A stretch of 64,000 bases of DNA from RUG11690 sp045616665 (GCA_045616665.1 JAZLHE010000044.1:10754-74753); one strand, 5' to 3'. Shown: positions 52,567 through 61,720, counted from the first letter of the stretch. Translations and numbers: made by a program. The notes: generated by a model not told the origin, from the letters alone.

Positions 52567-53786
52567 TAGTCTTCGAGTTCTAAAAGTTGAGAAAACAGTT
52601 CGTTTGTTTTACCGAGTTCGTTGTTTAAATAATGCTCGTCTGATGGCAAGTCATTCAAATGCTCTAATTGACCAATCACACCATTCTCGTCAAGTTCATA
52701 AATAACGACGTCTTTTGCGGCAACCAGAGATTTTTCAGGAACGATATTGAATATTTTGTTTTGAACTTCCGTTTTCCCTTTTGTCTGAAGTTTGGTTTCA
52801 TTAGCTTGAATAGCCAATGTCAAATAACTGATCATGTATGGGCTGTGTGTCGTAACAATCAGGTTGCAACCTTTGGACGCATTGTTGAATTCAAGCAAAC
52901 TGTACAACATTTGCTGTTGTGAAGTGGGAAACAGATTTTGTTCAGGTTCTTCAACGATGTTTATGATTCTCTTTATGTTGAATTGTGCTGCCAGATTCGA
53001 AAGGAGAATTCTTTTTTGTTCTTCGGTATAGGTAGAGTCTTTAAATATTTTAGCCGATTCTTTTTTGAAAGTCTCTCTTTGTTGCTCGTCCATTTTCTGT
53101 TCGTTCTTCAACAATGTCGTGATATAGCGTCCTACCACATACAAAGGAACAAATGATTGAAATCCGCTGGCTGAATCTGAGAGTTGAATTTTGTAGTCAC
53201 CACCCTTAACATACAGAATGTCATTAAGTTTGTTGTATTCAAGAGCCGCATTGCTGATAGGCAGCTGTATGTTTTCTTTTTCTTTAAAATTCTCCTTTGC
53301 TTCCTGAAATGTTTCTTTGAATTCCTGAAGGGATTGTGACCATAATTTCAAATTGAGATTCCCTTTGGATTTTTTCACTGAAGATACAAAATTTCTTTCT
53401 GCAGGATAATAAGTGATTTTAGGTAACTGATAAGACGAACCCTCTTTGGTTTTTATCTCTAAATTATGACCGTGTTTGTATGTGATGAAATAAGCATCTC
53501 CTTCATATTCAATTTCCGTTTCGGTTTTTAAGTATGTGACTATTCGATGATATTCCAGATATTTTTTGAATATTCTTTCCTGTTTTCTGAATCTTTGCGT
53601 AGAACCATCACTGCGGAACAGATCTTTTTCAATCCACGACAAAGTTGATATAAGTTTGGCAACCGTGCTTTTCCCTGATCCTTGATTTCCAATCAGCACA
53701 GTCACTTTCTTGATATCCATCCAGCCACCATTTTCCTTGAAGCCTTCCTTTATGGGACCGAAATTTTTGATTTTTATCCTACTCAT
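52566..53786 (-). CDS. AAA (ABC/SMC-like) ATPase, partner of a putative nuclease
   Basis: 406 residues. Walker A 'IGNQGSGKST' (residues 32-41), 'ITYYPAERNFVSS', a signature-like 'LSDSASGFQSFVPLY', Walker B 'INIVEEPEQNLFP' and an H-loop 'IVTTHSPYMISYL' match AAA_15/AAA_21 ATPases of the OLD, RloA and PARIS kind. The ATG at 53786 is chosen because the TTG at 53819 lies inside the promoter. Such ATPases sense phage events and control an attached effector. It has its own promoter, 75 nt past hsdS. Confidence 0.85.
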   Translation of the reverse strand: MSRIKIKNFGPIKEGFKENGGWMDIKKVTVLIGNQGSGKSTVAKLISTLSWIEKDLFRSDGSTQRFRKQERIFKKYLEYHRIVTYLKTETEIEYEGDAYFITYKHGHNLEIKTKEGSSYQLPKITYYPAERNFVSSVKKSKGNLNLKLWSQSLQEFKETFQEAKENFKEKENIQLPISNAALEYNKLNDILYVKGGDYKIQLSDSASGFQSFVPLYVVGRYITTLLKNEQKMDEQQRETFKKESAKIFKDSTYTEEQKRILLSNLAAQFNIKRIINIVEEPEQNLFPTSQQQMLYSLLEFNNASKGCNLIVTTHSPYMISYLTLAIQANETKLQTKGKTEVQNKIFNIVPEKSLVAAKDVVIYELDENGVIGQLEHLNDLPSDEHYLNNELGKTNELFSQLLELED

Positions 53787-53815
53787 AGCTGCGTACAATT
53801 CTTCAAAATTAATCT

Positions 53816-53824
53816 GCAAAAGTA
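53816..53824 (-). promoter_or_regulatory. -7 promoter box of the ATPase-nuclease pair
   Basis: Minus-strand TACTTTTGC. It excludes the TTG at 53819 as start and separates this pair from the hsd genes. Confidence 0.6.
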
Positions 53825-53897
53825 CTAATTTTTACATTATGTTTTCCACCATATCAAATTTTCCTTTCTAACTTTTTCCCATCTTCCTTCCCTCCCT

Positions 53898-55223
53898 TTA
53901 CACCTCCACTTGCCCGTTCATCAACAACGGAAGTAGCTCGTCGCGCTGGTTGGAAAGGTGTTCATTCTCATCAAAAATTTGATGTTGTTTGCCAATTATG
54001 TTATTCATTGCTTTGTCAAATTCTTTTAAAACATCATTGGCAGGCAATAAAATGTCAATTCCTTTTAAGGTTTCCATTCTAATACCTAAAAATATGCTTC
54101 CTGTTGCAGACTTTTCTGCTTTTTTTACAAATTCTTGGCTTTTTAAGAATAGATACAAGTACTTTCCGCTGATTTCATCAGCATTTGGTCTTATTGCAAA
54201 AACAGATTCGTTTATATCCCATCCACTGGGTTCTTGGTCAATGTAAAAACATCTTCCTAATGGTGAGATGCTTGCAAACAGGACATCACCTTTTTGAATG
54301 TTTGAACGATTATGAACTTTTGCTAAAGCTTCTTCATCAATTGTGTCGCACGAAGTGAAATCAATATTTCCTTCAAGAGTAAGGTTTTTTACCGTGATGT
54401 ATTTTATATCACCACCACCCAATTTGAAATTATCTCTTGGATTAAGTCCCGTATTGATATGAGTGACAACATTTTTAACCTTTTTCACTTCCCACCCCGC
54501 TGGCACCTCTCGCTTCAACACCGGGTTGTAAACCATCTTGCCACCGCTGCTCTTGTACGGACGGCCGTGCTCGTCGGGAAAGTGGCTTTGCCCGTTTCCG
54601 TCGTCGGTTCGGGATAGTTCGGGCAAGTCCGACTCTCCACTCACACTCATAGGAAACTCAAACTGCACAAACCAATAATCATACACCTCCTTCGCCATCC
54701 GCTCCAACTCCTCGTTGATGGAACGGTTTAACGAGATTTTTGAATTGATGGAATCAAGAAACTTACCTATTTTTCGTTGTTTCAAAATGTCGGGAAAATT
54801 CAACTCTAAATCTCCCAAATCGCTTGGATTCAAAGAAGGATATGCAGAAACGGCATTTTGGGCAATAGAGTGAAGAGTATTTGTTAATGATTCTTGAGTA
54901 AGCCAATAAAACAAATATAGAGGGTCAACAATGTCTTTATTAATAACATCAATAGTTGCGAAACCTGTAGAAACTATTAAATTTTCAGGTGGATTCTTCA
55001 GTATGCCATAGTGTTTTAAATTTGGTCGCACTAATGAATACAAGATGGTCATATCTTGTACTTTGCGCTGAGCTCGACTAGGTGCTTCGAATAAATTTAT
55101 GCCCTGAACATTGGAAATTGTATTTTCCGTAATACTGCTCGTGTCCAAATACAAAATCTTACAATTTCCAGTTTGTCTTGAAATTGTGGAAGAGTTGATT
55201 GTACAAATATCTTTCAGTTTCAT
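53898..55223 (-). CDS. hsdS: Type I restriction specificity subunit HsdS
   Basis: 441 residues with two target-recognition domains, each followed by a conserved helix. 'EELERMAKEVYDYWFVQFEF' ends the first half, 'PYKSSGGKMVYNPVLKREVP' opens the second, and the tail is 'RDELLPLLMNGQVEV'. An extra stretch of about 25 residues with a second 'FP' (around 195-225) widens the central linker. It would define a bipartite DNA target with HsdM and HsdR, but its partners here are broken. ATG 55223 is used; the distal start is a TTG. Confidence 0.92.
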   Translation of the reverse strand: MKLKDICTINSSTISRQTGNCKILYLDTSSITENTISNVQGINLFEAPSRAQRKVQDMTILYSLVRPNLKHYGILKNPPENLIVSTGFATIDVINKDIVDPLYLFYWLTQESLTNTLHSIAQNAVSAYPSLNPSDLGDLELNFPDILKQRKIGKFLDSINSKISLNRSINEELERMAKEVYDYWFVQFEFPMSVSGESDLPELSRTDDGNGQSHFPDEHGRPYKSSGGKMVYNPVLKREVPAGWEVKKVKNVVTHINTGLNPRDNFKLGGGDIKYITVKNLTLEGNIDFTSCDTIDEEALAKVHNRSNIQKGDVLFASISPLGRCFYIDQEPSGWDINESVFAIRPNADEISGKYLYLFLKSQEFVKKAEKSATGSIFLGIRMETLKGIDILLPANDVLKEFDKAMNNIIGKQHQIFDENEHLSNQRDELLPLLMNGQVEV

Positions 55224-55248
55224 AATTCTCAACCTCTAATTTCCCGTC

Positions 55249-56292
55249 TTATTTTGTACCATATTTTTCTTCAATGAAACGCCTGTTCCTGTCTAATTCC
55301 AAGGCGAGTTCGTCTTCGGTTGGAAGAACGGTTTTGTATTTGCTGGCGAAAATCTGTTGCGATTCGCTCAAGACAGAGTATCTGACAATGCTTTCGTCTT
55401 TATCGGCACAGAAAATGATTCCAATAGTTGGGTTGTCGTCATCGGCTTTTTTAAGCGAGTCGAACATCCTCACATACATATCCATCTGTCCTATGTCCTG
55501 ATGTCTCAGACTTCCTTTTTTCAAATCAATAAGGACAAAACATTTCAAGATGTAATTGTAAAAAACAAGGTCGATATAAAAATCCTGAGTTTCGGTCTTT
55601 ATGTGCATCTGGCGTTCAACGAAACAGAATCCTTTCCCCATTTCGAGCAGGAACTGTTCAAGATGATTGATTATTGCGTCTTCTACGTTTTTTTCAGAAG
55701 TCTTTGTTTCGGGCTTTATGCCAAGAAATTCAAGAATATAGGGATCTTTTATCTGAGTCTCCTTTGTATTTATTGCTATGGCGTTTTTCTCTGCTGCTCC
55801 TTCAATCTGATTCTGCAGAATGCGATGAAACATATCCGTTCGTATGTTTCGTTCAAGTTCTCGCACCGACCATCCGCCTTGTTTGGCCTCCGTAATGTAA
55901 TAATTCCGTTCTGCTTCCGAATTATGACGCATGATAAGCCGAAGGTGAGACCAGCTCAATTCTCTACACAGTGTGTGTAGAATCTGCCAATCAGGAAATA
56001 CGGAGTAGAACTGCCGGCAATTCCACAAATGAGACACCGACATCCCACTACCAAGTTCGGCGTTTAATTCCTTTGAGAGGTTTTCGATAATCTTCTCCCC
56101 ATAACCAGCGCGTTGCTCGCCTTTCTGTTCCTGCTCCACAATCCTCCAGCCTATCAACCAATAAGACTGAATCATTATGGTGTTTACCGTTTTATAACTT
56201 TGTTTTCGTGCCTGTTGAAGAATACACTTTACATCCTTGATGTAATCGTCGGTAAATGTAATCTTTGAAACATCCATTGCTTTATTTTCCAT
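55249..56292 (-). CDS. DUF1016 (YhcG) PD-(D/E)XK protein, copy 1
   Basis: 347 residues. The N-terminal YhcG helical domain has 'YWLIGWRIVEQEQ' and 'LSWSHLRLIMRH'. The C-terminal nuclease domain has 'DFYIDLVFYNYILKCFVLID', ending in Asp-Leu-Lys, the D...(D/E)xK core, with 'GQMDMYVRMFD' after it. The family is common inside type I restriction loci; its role is not settled. It lies 25 nt before hsdS, and a copy of the hsdM tail separates it from copy 2. Confidence 0.9.
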   Translation of the reverse strand: MENKAMDVSKITFTDDYIKDVKCILQQARKQSYKTVNTIMIQSYWLIGWRIVEQEQKGEQRAGYGEKIIENLSKELNAELGSGMSVSHLWNCRQFYSVFPDWQILHTLCRELSWSHLRLIMRHNSEAERNYYITEAKQGGWSVRELERNIRTDMFHRILQNQIEGAAEKNAIAINTKETQIKDPYILEFLGIKPETKTSEKNVEDAIINHLEQFLLEMGKGFCFVERQMHIKTETQDFYIDLVFYNYILKCFVLIDLKKGSLRHQDIGQMDMYVRMFDSLKKADDDNPTIGIIFCADKDESIVRYSVLSESQQIFASKYKTVLPTEDELALELDRNRRFIEEKYGTK

Positions 56293-56341
56293 TACTTATT
56301 TTCCTATTTTCAAATTTATTGTAAAAACAATTCTATTTACA

Positions 56342-56404
56342 AAACTTTAACAAATCAATCTGCTTCATTATTTCTTCTTCCAACTTCCTTGATTCCTCGA
56401 ACTT
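56342..56404 (-). repeat. Duplicated hsdM 3' tail
   Basis: 61 of 63 bp match 57504-57566, the 3' end of hsdM. Read on the minus strand it still encodes 'FEESRKLEEEIMKQIDLLKF' followed by CK and a stop. It sits between DUF1016 copies 1 and 2, so copy 2 is bracketed by direct repeats of the hsdM tail. Confidence 0.93.
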
Positions 56405-57443
56405 ATATTTTTTCAGTTCCATCGTTTTCGGTTTTTGCAGTGAGTTTTTCAGCAATTTGTTTTTCGCTTGGAAGAATATTCTTCAGGGTGTATGTGGAAA
56501 TCCCGACGGGCTCGCAGCTGTTTTCCACCGTCCATTGGGCAACCACATCGTTCTTTTCCTTGCAAATCAAAAGCCCGATGGTTTCTTTGTCAACATCGGT
56601 CTTTATCAGGTGATTAACCGCATTGCAATAGAAATTCAGCTTGCTTACGAATTCGGGTTCAAACTTTACGACTTTCAATTCAACCACGATATAACGACGG
56701 AGTTTTAGATGATAGAAAAGCAGATCACATTCATATTCGTCGCCGTTTACCACAAACGGAACATGACTTCCAACGAATGCGAAACCATTGCCCAGTTCCA
56801 AAAGAAATCGGATGAGGTTTTTCTCCAATTCTTTATGCAGTTCTCTTTCTTCATACTCTTCGTGCATCGTCAGAAAATCGAACTTGTATTGGTCTTTGAG
56901 TATTTCCTTTGCACAGCCGCTTTCTGTGTCGGGCAAGGTCAAGGAAAAATTGTTGACGGTATTTCCCCTTGTCTCGAAAAGTTTTGTGTCCATCATATTG
57001 ACAAGCATTGCGCGACTCCAGCCGTTTTCCTTCGACTTCTCGATGAAAAACAATGCCTCCTCAATTGATTTCGAATGGGTGAATATTTCTATGTGATGAC
57101 GCCAAGGAATTGTAAATATGCGGTTCTCAAATTCGTCACCAAGCTGGTGACGAATTTCCGCATAGAAAAGATAGAAGCGCTTCATATATTTCAAGTTGGT
57201 TGGTGAAAACCCCTGAACATTAGGAAAGTCGGCCTTAAGGTCATTGCTCAGGTTTTCAAAGAAACCTGTTCCATATTGCGCGTCATAATGTTTTTCAGAA
57301 ATGTCTTTCCCTATATTCCAATAAAGCGAAAGCATTTCTTCGTTGACCGCGATACTGGCCTTGAGCTGCGCCGTCTTTATCTGCTTCTTAAGTTCACATA
57401 CCCAAGACTTATATTCCGATTCTATAACAAGTACTTTTCCCAT
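56403..57443 (-). CDS. DUF1016 (YhcG) PD-(D/E)XK protein, copy 2
   Basis: 346 residues. The helical domain has 'LSLYWNIGKDISEKHYDAQY' and 'TIPWRHHIEIFTHS'; the nuclease domain has 'EYECDLLFYHLKLRRYIVVE', ending in the strand before LK (Asp...Glu-Leu-Lys). Paralogous to the genes at 55249 and 58416 but clearly diverged from both. Its last codons run into the duplicated hsdM tail, which provides its stop. It lies 51 nt after hsdM. Confidence 0.9.
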   Translation of the reverse strand: MGKVLVIESEYKSWVCELKKQIKTAQLKASIAVNEEMLSLYWNIGKDISEKHYDAQYGTGFFENLSNDLKADFPNVQGFSPTNLKYMKRFYLFYAEIRHQLGDEFENRIFTIPWRHHIEIFTHSKSIEEALFFIEKSKENGWSRAMLVNMMDTKLFETRGNTVNNFSLTLPDTESGCAKEILKDQYKFDFLTMHEEYEERELHKELEKNLIRFLLELGNGFAFVGSHVPFVVNGDEYECDLLFYHLKLRRYIVVELKVVKFEPEFVSKLNFYCNAVNHLIKTDVDKETIGLLICKEKNDVVAQWTVENSCEPVGISTYTLKNILPSEKQIAEKLTAKTENDGTEKI

Positions 57444-57494
57444 TGCCTATTCTTTCATTTTAGTGCTGGTTTTACACGCAAAAGCACAAAAAAT

Positions 57495-58376
57495 CTATTT
57501 CTCAAACTTTAACAAATCCATCTGCTTCATTATTTCTTCTTCCAACTTCCTCGATTCCTCGAACTTCGCTTTTAAAGATGCCTTGTGTGCGGCGAGGTTG
57601 GCGTTGAATTCTTCTTCGGTGATATCCACATACTCAATCTTCACGTCGAAGTACTGGCCGGCCGAGAGCGAGTAGCCCTTCTCTTTGATGGCGTCGTAGG
57701 TTACCGCCACCGAGAACTCGTCTTTCTCTTCCTTGTTGCGGAAGGTGGAAACGATGGTGTCGATCTCCTCCGGCGTGATGCGGTGCTTCTTCAAGCCGTT
57801 CTCCTGATAGTCTTCGCCCATCTTGGAGGCATCGATGAGGAGCACCTTGTCGTTCTCGTGCGAGTTGTCGAAGAAGAGCACCGACACGTTGGTGCCCGTG
57901 TTGGCGAACACGTTCGAGGGCATCGATACGCAGCCATATACGATTTTGTCATCCACAATCTTCTGCAAGATCTTCTTCTCCACGCCCGACTTGGCGGTTA
58001 CAAAGCCGGTGGGAATGACGATGGCGCCCTTGCCCTTCCGCTTCAGCGAGTTGATGACGTGCTGGATGAAGCAGGTGTAGATGGCCATCGACTCTTTCTT
58101 CTTGGCAGGCACGTCGGGCGACACGGCCAGCAGCAGCATTTGGCGCTCGTTGGGCGAAAGCTCCGCGTAGGCGTTTTCCCACTTCTCCGCATTCCTGATT
58201 TTTGCGGCGTAGGGCGAGTTGGCATTCTTGAGCTCGTACCCGAACTTGTCGTTGAGGAACTTGTACAGGAACACCTGCGTGATGATTTTATATTCGTTGC
58301 CGTCGTTGCCCATGCCGTAGGTCTGGCAAGTGGCCTTGAGGTCGTCAATGAGTTGGAAGGTTTGTTGTTTTATCAT
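57495..58376 (-). pseudogene. hsdM: hsdM with in-frame deletion of the catalytic core
   Basis: 293 residues, against about 520 for this HsdM group. Residues 1-91 are the N-terminal helical domain ('MIKQQTFQLIDDLKA', 'NEYKIITQVFLYKFLNDKFG'). The sequence then jumps to the post-catalytic region ('SMAIYTCFIQHVINSLKRKG', 'MPSNVFANTGTNVSVLF', 'SAGQYFDVKIEYVDIT'). The S-adenosylmethionine loop (FxGxG) and NPPF/NPPY, which lie between these in full proteins, are absent. The junction is near 58103 and keeps the frame. It could still bind HsdS but cannot methylate. Confidence 0.88.
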
Positions 58377-58415
58377 TGGGTGTGTTTTTTGTGCGAATGT
58401 ATGCAGAATTGCATT

Positions 58416-59627
58416 CTAATCCTCTTTTGTTCCTTCACTAATAATCTTTTTCAATTCTTCAATATCGGGCAATGCTTTCCGTAAGTCTTCCGGTATGTCG
58501 GCCGCTGTTTTATAGGTAGCCACGCCCATAGGACTTGTATATTTCTGAATAACATATTCCACAAAGTCCTTGTTGGCAGATTTACAGAGTACGAGTCCTA
58601 TCGAAGGATTTTCGTGAGGTTTACGCACGTGGTCGTCAAGTATTTGCAGATAAGTGGTCAGTTGGGCAAGATAGGCAGGTTTGAATTCGCCCATCTTCAG
58701 TTCAACAACCACCAAGGAATTGAGTTCGCGATTAAAAAACAAGAGATCGGGGAAAAACTCAACGCCATACACTTCCAAATGATATTGATTGCCAATAAAC
58801 GAGAAATCCTTCCCGAAAGTCATAATGAAGTTTTTGATATTCTGGACAATCCTTTGTTCAACAACTCTCTCGTCAATATCTTGACGGTCACGTTCACCAA
58901 TTTCTTCCGTATTAATGAACTCCAGCGCATACGAATCTTTGAACATCATTACCGCCTTGCGCGCCATTGATGAATTGGAAATGGTTTGTGAAAAATTGTT
59001 GGGTAGTTTATCCCGATTTTCAAATGCTTGTTGTTTTATGATTTTTTCAAGGGCATCGACAGAAAGATGCTCTTCCGCAGTGCGATGTATGTAGTAATAT
59101 CGAGCCGAAAGGTCCTTGCATTTGGCCATAATGCGAATATGGTGCGTAAAGGGTACCTTGAAAAAATCCTCAATCGGGAAATCAGGAAGATTGGGGATTC
59201 TCATTGAATGATATATATCAATATGACATTCAGACGTTTGTGATTTTCCAATCGTGATTGGAAAATTCATTTCTTGTTTTGTAATCGATTCATTGCTACC
59301 CACAGAAGATTCTCCAATTGGAATTGGAAAATCTATATCCAATTCGTTCCACATATCGTAAAACTTACGCATTTCATACAAAAGCGAAGTTGAAAATCCT
59401 CTCAATCCAGGCATTTCTTTGTGTAGCTGCTCACTTATTTTCTCCATTGTTTTTGCACCATACGCAAATCTTTTATTATTCTTTGATAGATATTTTCCAA
59501 TGGAAAAATAAACAGCGAGTTGCACGCGGTTAACATCTTTCAATGCCTCGTACTGGCCTTGCAAAATTGCAGTTTTTATCGCCTCAACCGCTTCGGTTAA
59601 TGATATTAGTGATTTTTCTTTATCCAT
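58416..59627 (-). CDS. DUF1016 (YhcG) PD-(D/E)XK protein, copy 3
   Basis: 403 residues, longer than its paralogues by an insert near residues 95-160. The insert holds two related segments, 'FPIPIGESSV' and 'FPITIGKSQT'. The helical domain ('VPFTHHIRIMAKCKDLSARY') and the nuclease core ('VEFFPDLLFFNRELNSLVVV' followed by ELKMGEFKP) are intact. The DNA of the insert contains TTCCAAT-type palindromes. It sits between the type II cassette and hsdM. Confidence 0.9.
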   Translation of the reverse strand: MDKEKSLISLTEAVEAIKTAILQGQYEALKDVNRVQLAVYFSIGKYLSKNNKRFAYGAKTMEKISEQLHKEMPGLRGFSTSLLYEMRKFYDMWNELDIDFPIPIGESSVGSNESITKQEMNFPITIGKSQTSECHIDIYHSMRIPNLPDFPIEDFFKVPFTHHIRIMAKCKDLSARYYYIHRTAEEHLSVDALEKIIKQQAFENRDKLPNNFSQTISNSSMARKAVMMFKDSYALEFINTEEIGERDRQDIDERVVEQRIVQNIKNFIMTFGKDFSFIGNQYHLEVYGVEFFPDLLFFNRELNSLVVVELKMGEFKPAYLAQLTTYLQILDDHVRKPHENPSIGLVLCKSANKDFVEYVIQKYTSPMGVATYKTAADIPEDLRKALPDIEELKKIISEGTKED

Positions 59628-59676
59628 AACGTTGATATTTTAATAATATTGACGGTGATGATGTTCATAGTGTATT

Positions 59677-61050
59677 CTAATTAATTCCAATAATATCACT
59701 CAACGGGCGAATTTTTGCTCTATACGTGTTAATTCGTTGTTTTAAATTTGGCTGTTTTGGTATTTCTATCTCTTTAGAGTTGTCAAAATGCAAGACCACA
59801 TAATAAGGAGCGTGTTCTGGGTGAAAACCGTATTGTTCGAGGGTTTCTTTTGTCCAGATTTGGAAATGCCCTTTTGTTTTCAATTTGAACAAATGGCAAT
59901 TCTCGCCTCCTGTATGTAAAAGTACATATTGCATACGCTCAAATCCAGGCGACACAAGCAACGAGCCTTTGGAATCTCCAGCACGAAGATAGCAAATGCC
60001 TTTCTCCATCATAAGTTGTTGCAAATCTTTACGGGTATGGTTGACAATGACCGTAACTTCATCTGACTCTAAAATTTTCGCATTCTTTTTCAACTCTCTT
60101 GCAACAGCTTCATTTGTTTCGATTTTAGAGCCATAAGTATTTGCTTTTATATTTACCGACGCATTTAGTTTGTGAACATCAACAAACTGATACGGCAATT
60201 CTTTTATCAGTGTCTCCGTAAATAAGACAGCGTCATCTATGCGGAATTCAAAACTGTTATGGGCGTCTGTGAATGCATCAACGACTTTTTCTTTGTAAAA
60301 CAATCTAAAATCTTTATTTATCTCATAGCCAATAGAATTTCTATTCTGATTCAAGGCAGCTAAGGCTGTAGTGCCACTTCCCATAAAAGGATCTAAAACT
60401 GTATCACCGACATAAGAAAACATTTTAATCAACCGCTTAGGTAATTCTTCGGGGAAAACAGCAATGTGTCTATTCTGTTTTGCACCATTAAACGCCCAAT
60501 GGGAGGCAAAATATTCATTCCATTCTTCCAAAGATAATTTAGATAATTCTTTTTGATCTCTACTCGTTTGAGGTGCTTTGCCCAACTTTTTAAATAATAA
60601 TATTTGCTCAAAATCAATTTTCACAATACCACCTCGAGGATTAGGGAAACTTCCCATTATTTTTTCACCACCTGATGTATGCATTGAAGTTGTTTTTTGC
60701 CAAATAATACTTCCCATGTAATCAAAGCCAATGGTTTCGCAAAAGCGAATTATTTCAGAGTGTATGGGAATAACTTTATATCTTCCGTAGTAGGCAGTTC
60801 TCGCAAATTGGTCTCCAATGTTAATACAAAGCCTACAACCGGGGTGTAATGTTCGGAAACATTCTTTCCATACAAGATTTAGATTGTTGATATATTGCTC
60901 GTATGTGTCATTAAATCCGATCTGCCTTGGTGCCCCATAATCTTTCAATTGCCAATATGGTGGAGATGTTACGATAAGATGCACCGATTCGTCCCGAATC
61001 AATGACATATTTCTACTATCCCCATTGATGAGAATATGGTGCGTTTGCAT
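59677..61050 (-). CDS. DNA methyltransferase M1 of an MjaI-type system
   Basis: 457 residues. Class beta order: 'TSPPYW' (catalytic, residues 28-33) comes first and the cofactor loop 'DPFMGSGTTALAAL' follows near residue 218. TSPPYW favours N4-cytosine, though N6-adenine is not excluded. About 190 residues beyond the methylase core are unassigned ('RAGDSKGSLLVSPGFERMQY'). It is the last gene of the XRE-M2-R-M1 operon, 10 nt after the REase gene. Confidence 0.88.
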   Translation of the reverse strand: MQTHHILINGDSRNMSLIRDESVHLIVTSPPYWQLKDYGAPRQIGFNDTYEQYINNLNLVWKECFRTLHPGCRLCINIGDQFARTAYYGRYKVIPIHSEIIRFCETIGFDYMGSIIWQKTTSMHTSGGEKIMGSFPNPRGGIVKIDFEQILLFKKLGKAPQTSRDQKELSKLSLEEWNEYFASHWAFNGAKQNRHIAVFPEELPKRLIKMFSYVGDTVLDPFMGSGTTALAALNQNRNSIGYEINKDFRLFYKEKVVDAFTDAHNSFEFRIDDAVLFTETLIKELPYQFVDVHKLNASVNIKANTYGSKIETNEAVARELKKNAKILESDEVTVIVNHTRKDLQQLMMEKGICYLRAGDSKGSLLVSPGFERMQYVLLHTGGENCHLFKLKTKGHFQIWTKETLEQYGFHPEHAPYYVVLHFDNSKEIEIPKQPNLKQRINTYRAKIRPLSDIIGIN

Positions 61051-61060
61051 AGTGGTAAGA

Positions 61061-61696
61061 TTACAATTTTTTTAATCTATTTATCTCTACAGAAATTTCA
61101 TCAATAACATCTTTATTAGCGATTTCTTTTTTGCCATTTATTTTCTGAGAAAACAAGTAAAAGACTTTACCTCCAAAAACTTCTGTAAATTTTTTGTGAG
61201 TCTCATGTTGAAGAGCATATTCCTTGAAGATTTCAGGAAGTTGTAATCCTTGATTGACTGGTTTTATTTGTAAACCAATGTATTTGTCATTAATTTTTAT
61301 AAAGAAATCAACATTAAAAAGTCTATCCCATTCATCCGGAGCAGGCTCTATGGTTATATTGAGAATTGCCTGAAGCTGGCCATAAATTGTCTGTATTTCT
61401 GTGGTGTATCCATCATAGGTGCGTTCGATAACCAATTGCTTCATATAGTCGATACAATCTTGTTCTGTAACATTATCGACTTCAGATTGAATCACTTCAG
61501 AAATTTTCACATATAGCTTTTTGCCCAATTCTTCTATATGCTGTTCTGACCGGACATTAGTATAGTAATAGTTTCTCCATTCGTCTAATGTTTTAGGTGA
61601 ACATTTTCGAATTGCTTCGGATGTTGCTCCAACATTTCTTTTAAAGTTGAGTTGGAATCTATTCATTGCACTGTTTAAAATCCATTCTTTTGCCAT
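61061..61696 (-). CDS. MjaI-family type II restriction endonuclease
   Basis: 211 residues. The N terminus 'KEWILNSAMNRFQLNFKRNVG' shortened here to its core NRFQLNF matches my memory of the MjaI REase family, whose archetype recognises CTAG. The probable active site is Asp in 'FNVDFFIKINDKYIGLQIK', with Q-I-K as the (E/Q)xK element. It lies between two methyltransferases with gaps of 24 and 10 nt, as an REase should. Target specificity is inferred only. Confidence 0.78.
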   Translation of the reverse strand: MAKEWILNSAMNRFQLNFKRNVGATSEAIRKCSPKTLDEWRNYYYTNVRSEQHIEELGKKLYVKISEVIQSEVDNVTEQDCIDYMKQLVIERTYDGYTTEIQTIYGQLQAILNITIEPAPDEWDRLFNVDFFIKINDKYIGLQIKPVNQGLQLPEIFKEYALQHETHKKFTEVFGGKVFYLFSQKINGKKEIANKDVIDEISVEINRLKKL

Positions 61697-61720
61697 TGTA
61701 TTATATTTTTATTGTTATAT

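Noticed and set aside
57585..58484. 299-residue plus-strand frame
   Set aside because: It is the shadow of GC-rich hsdM; no family features, and the hsdM frame is clear.
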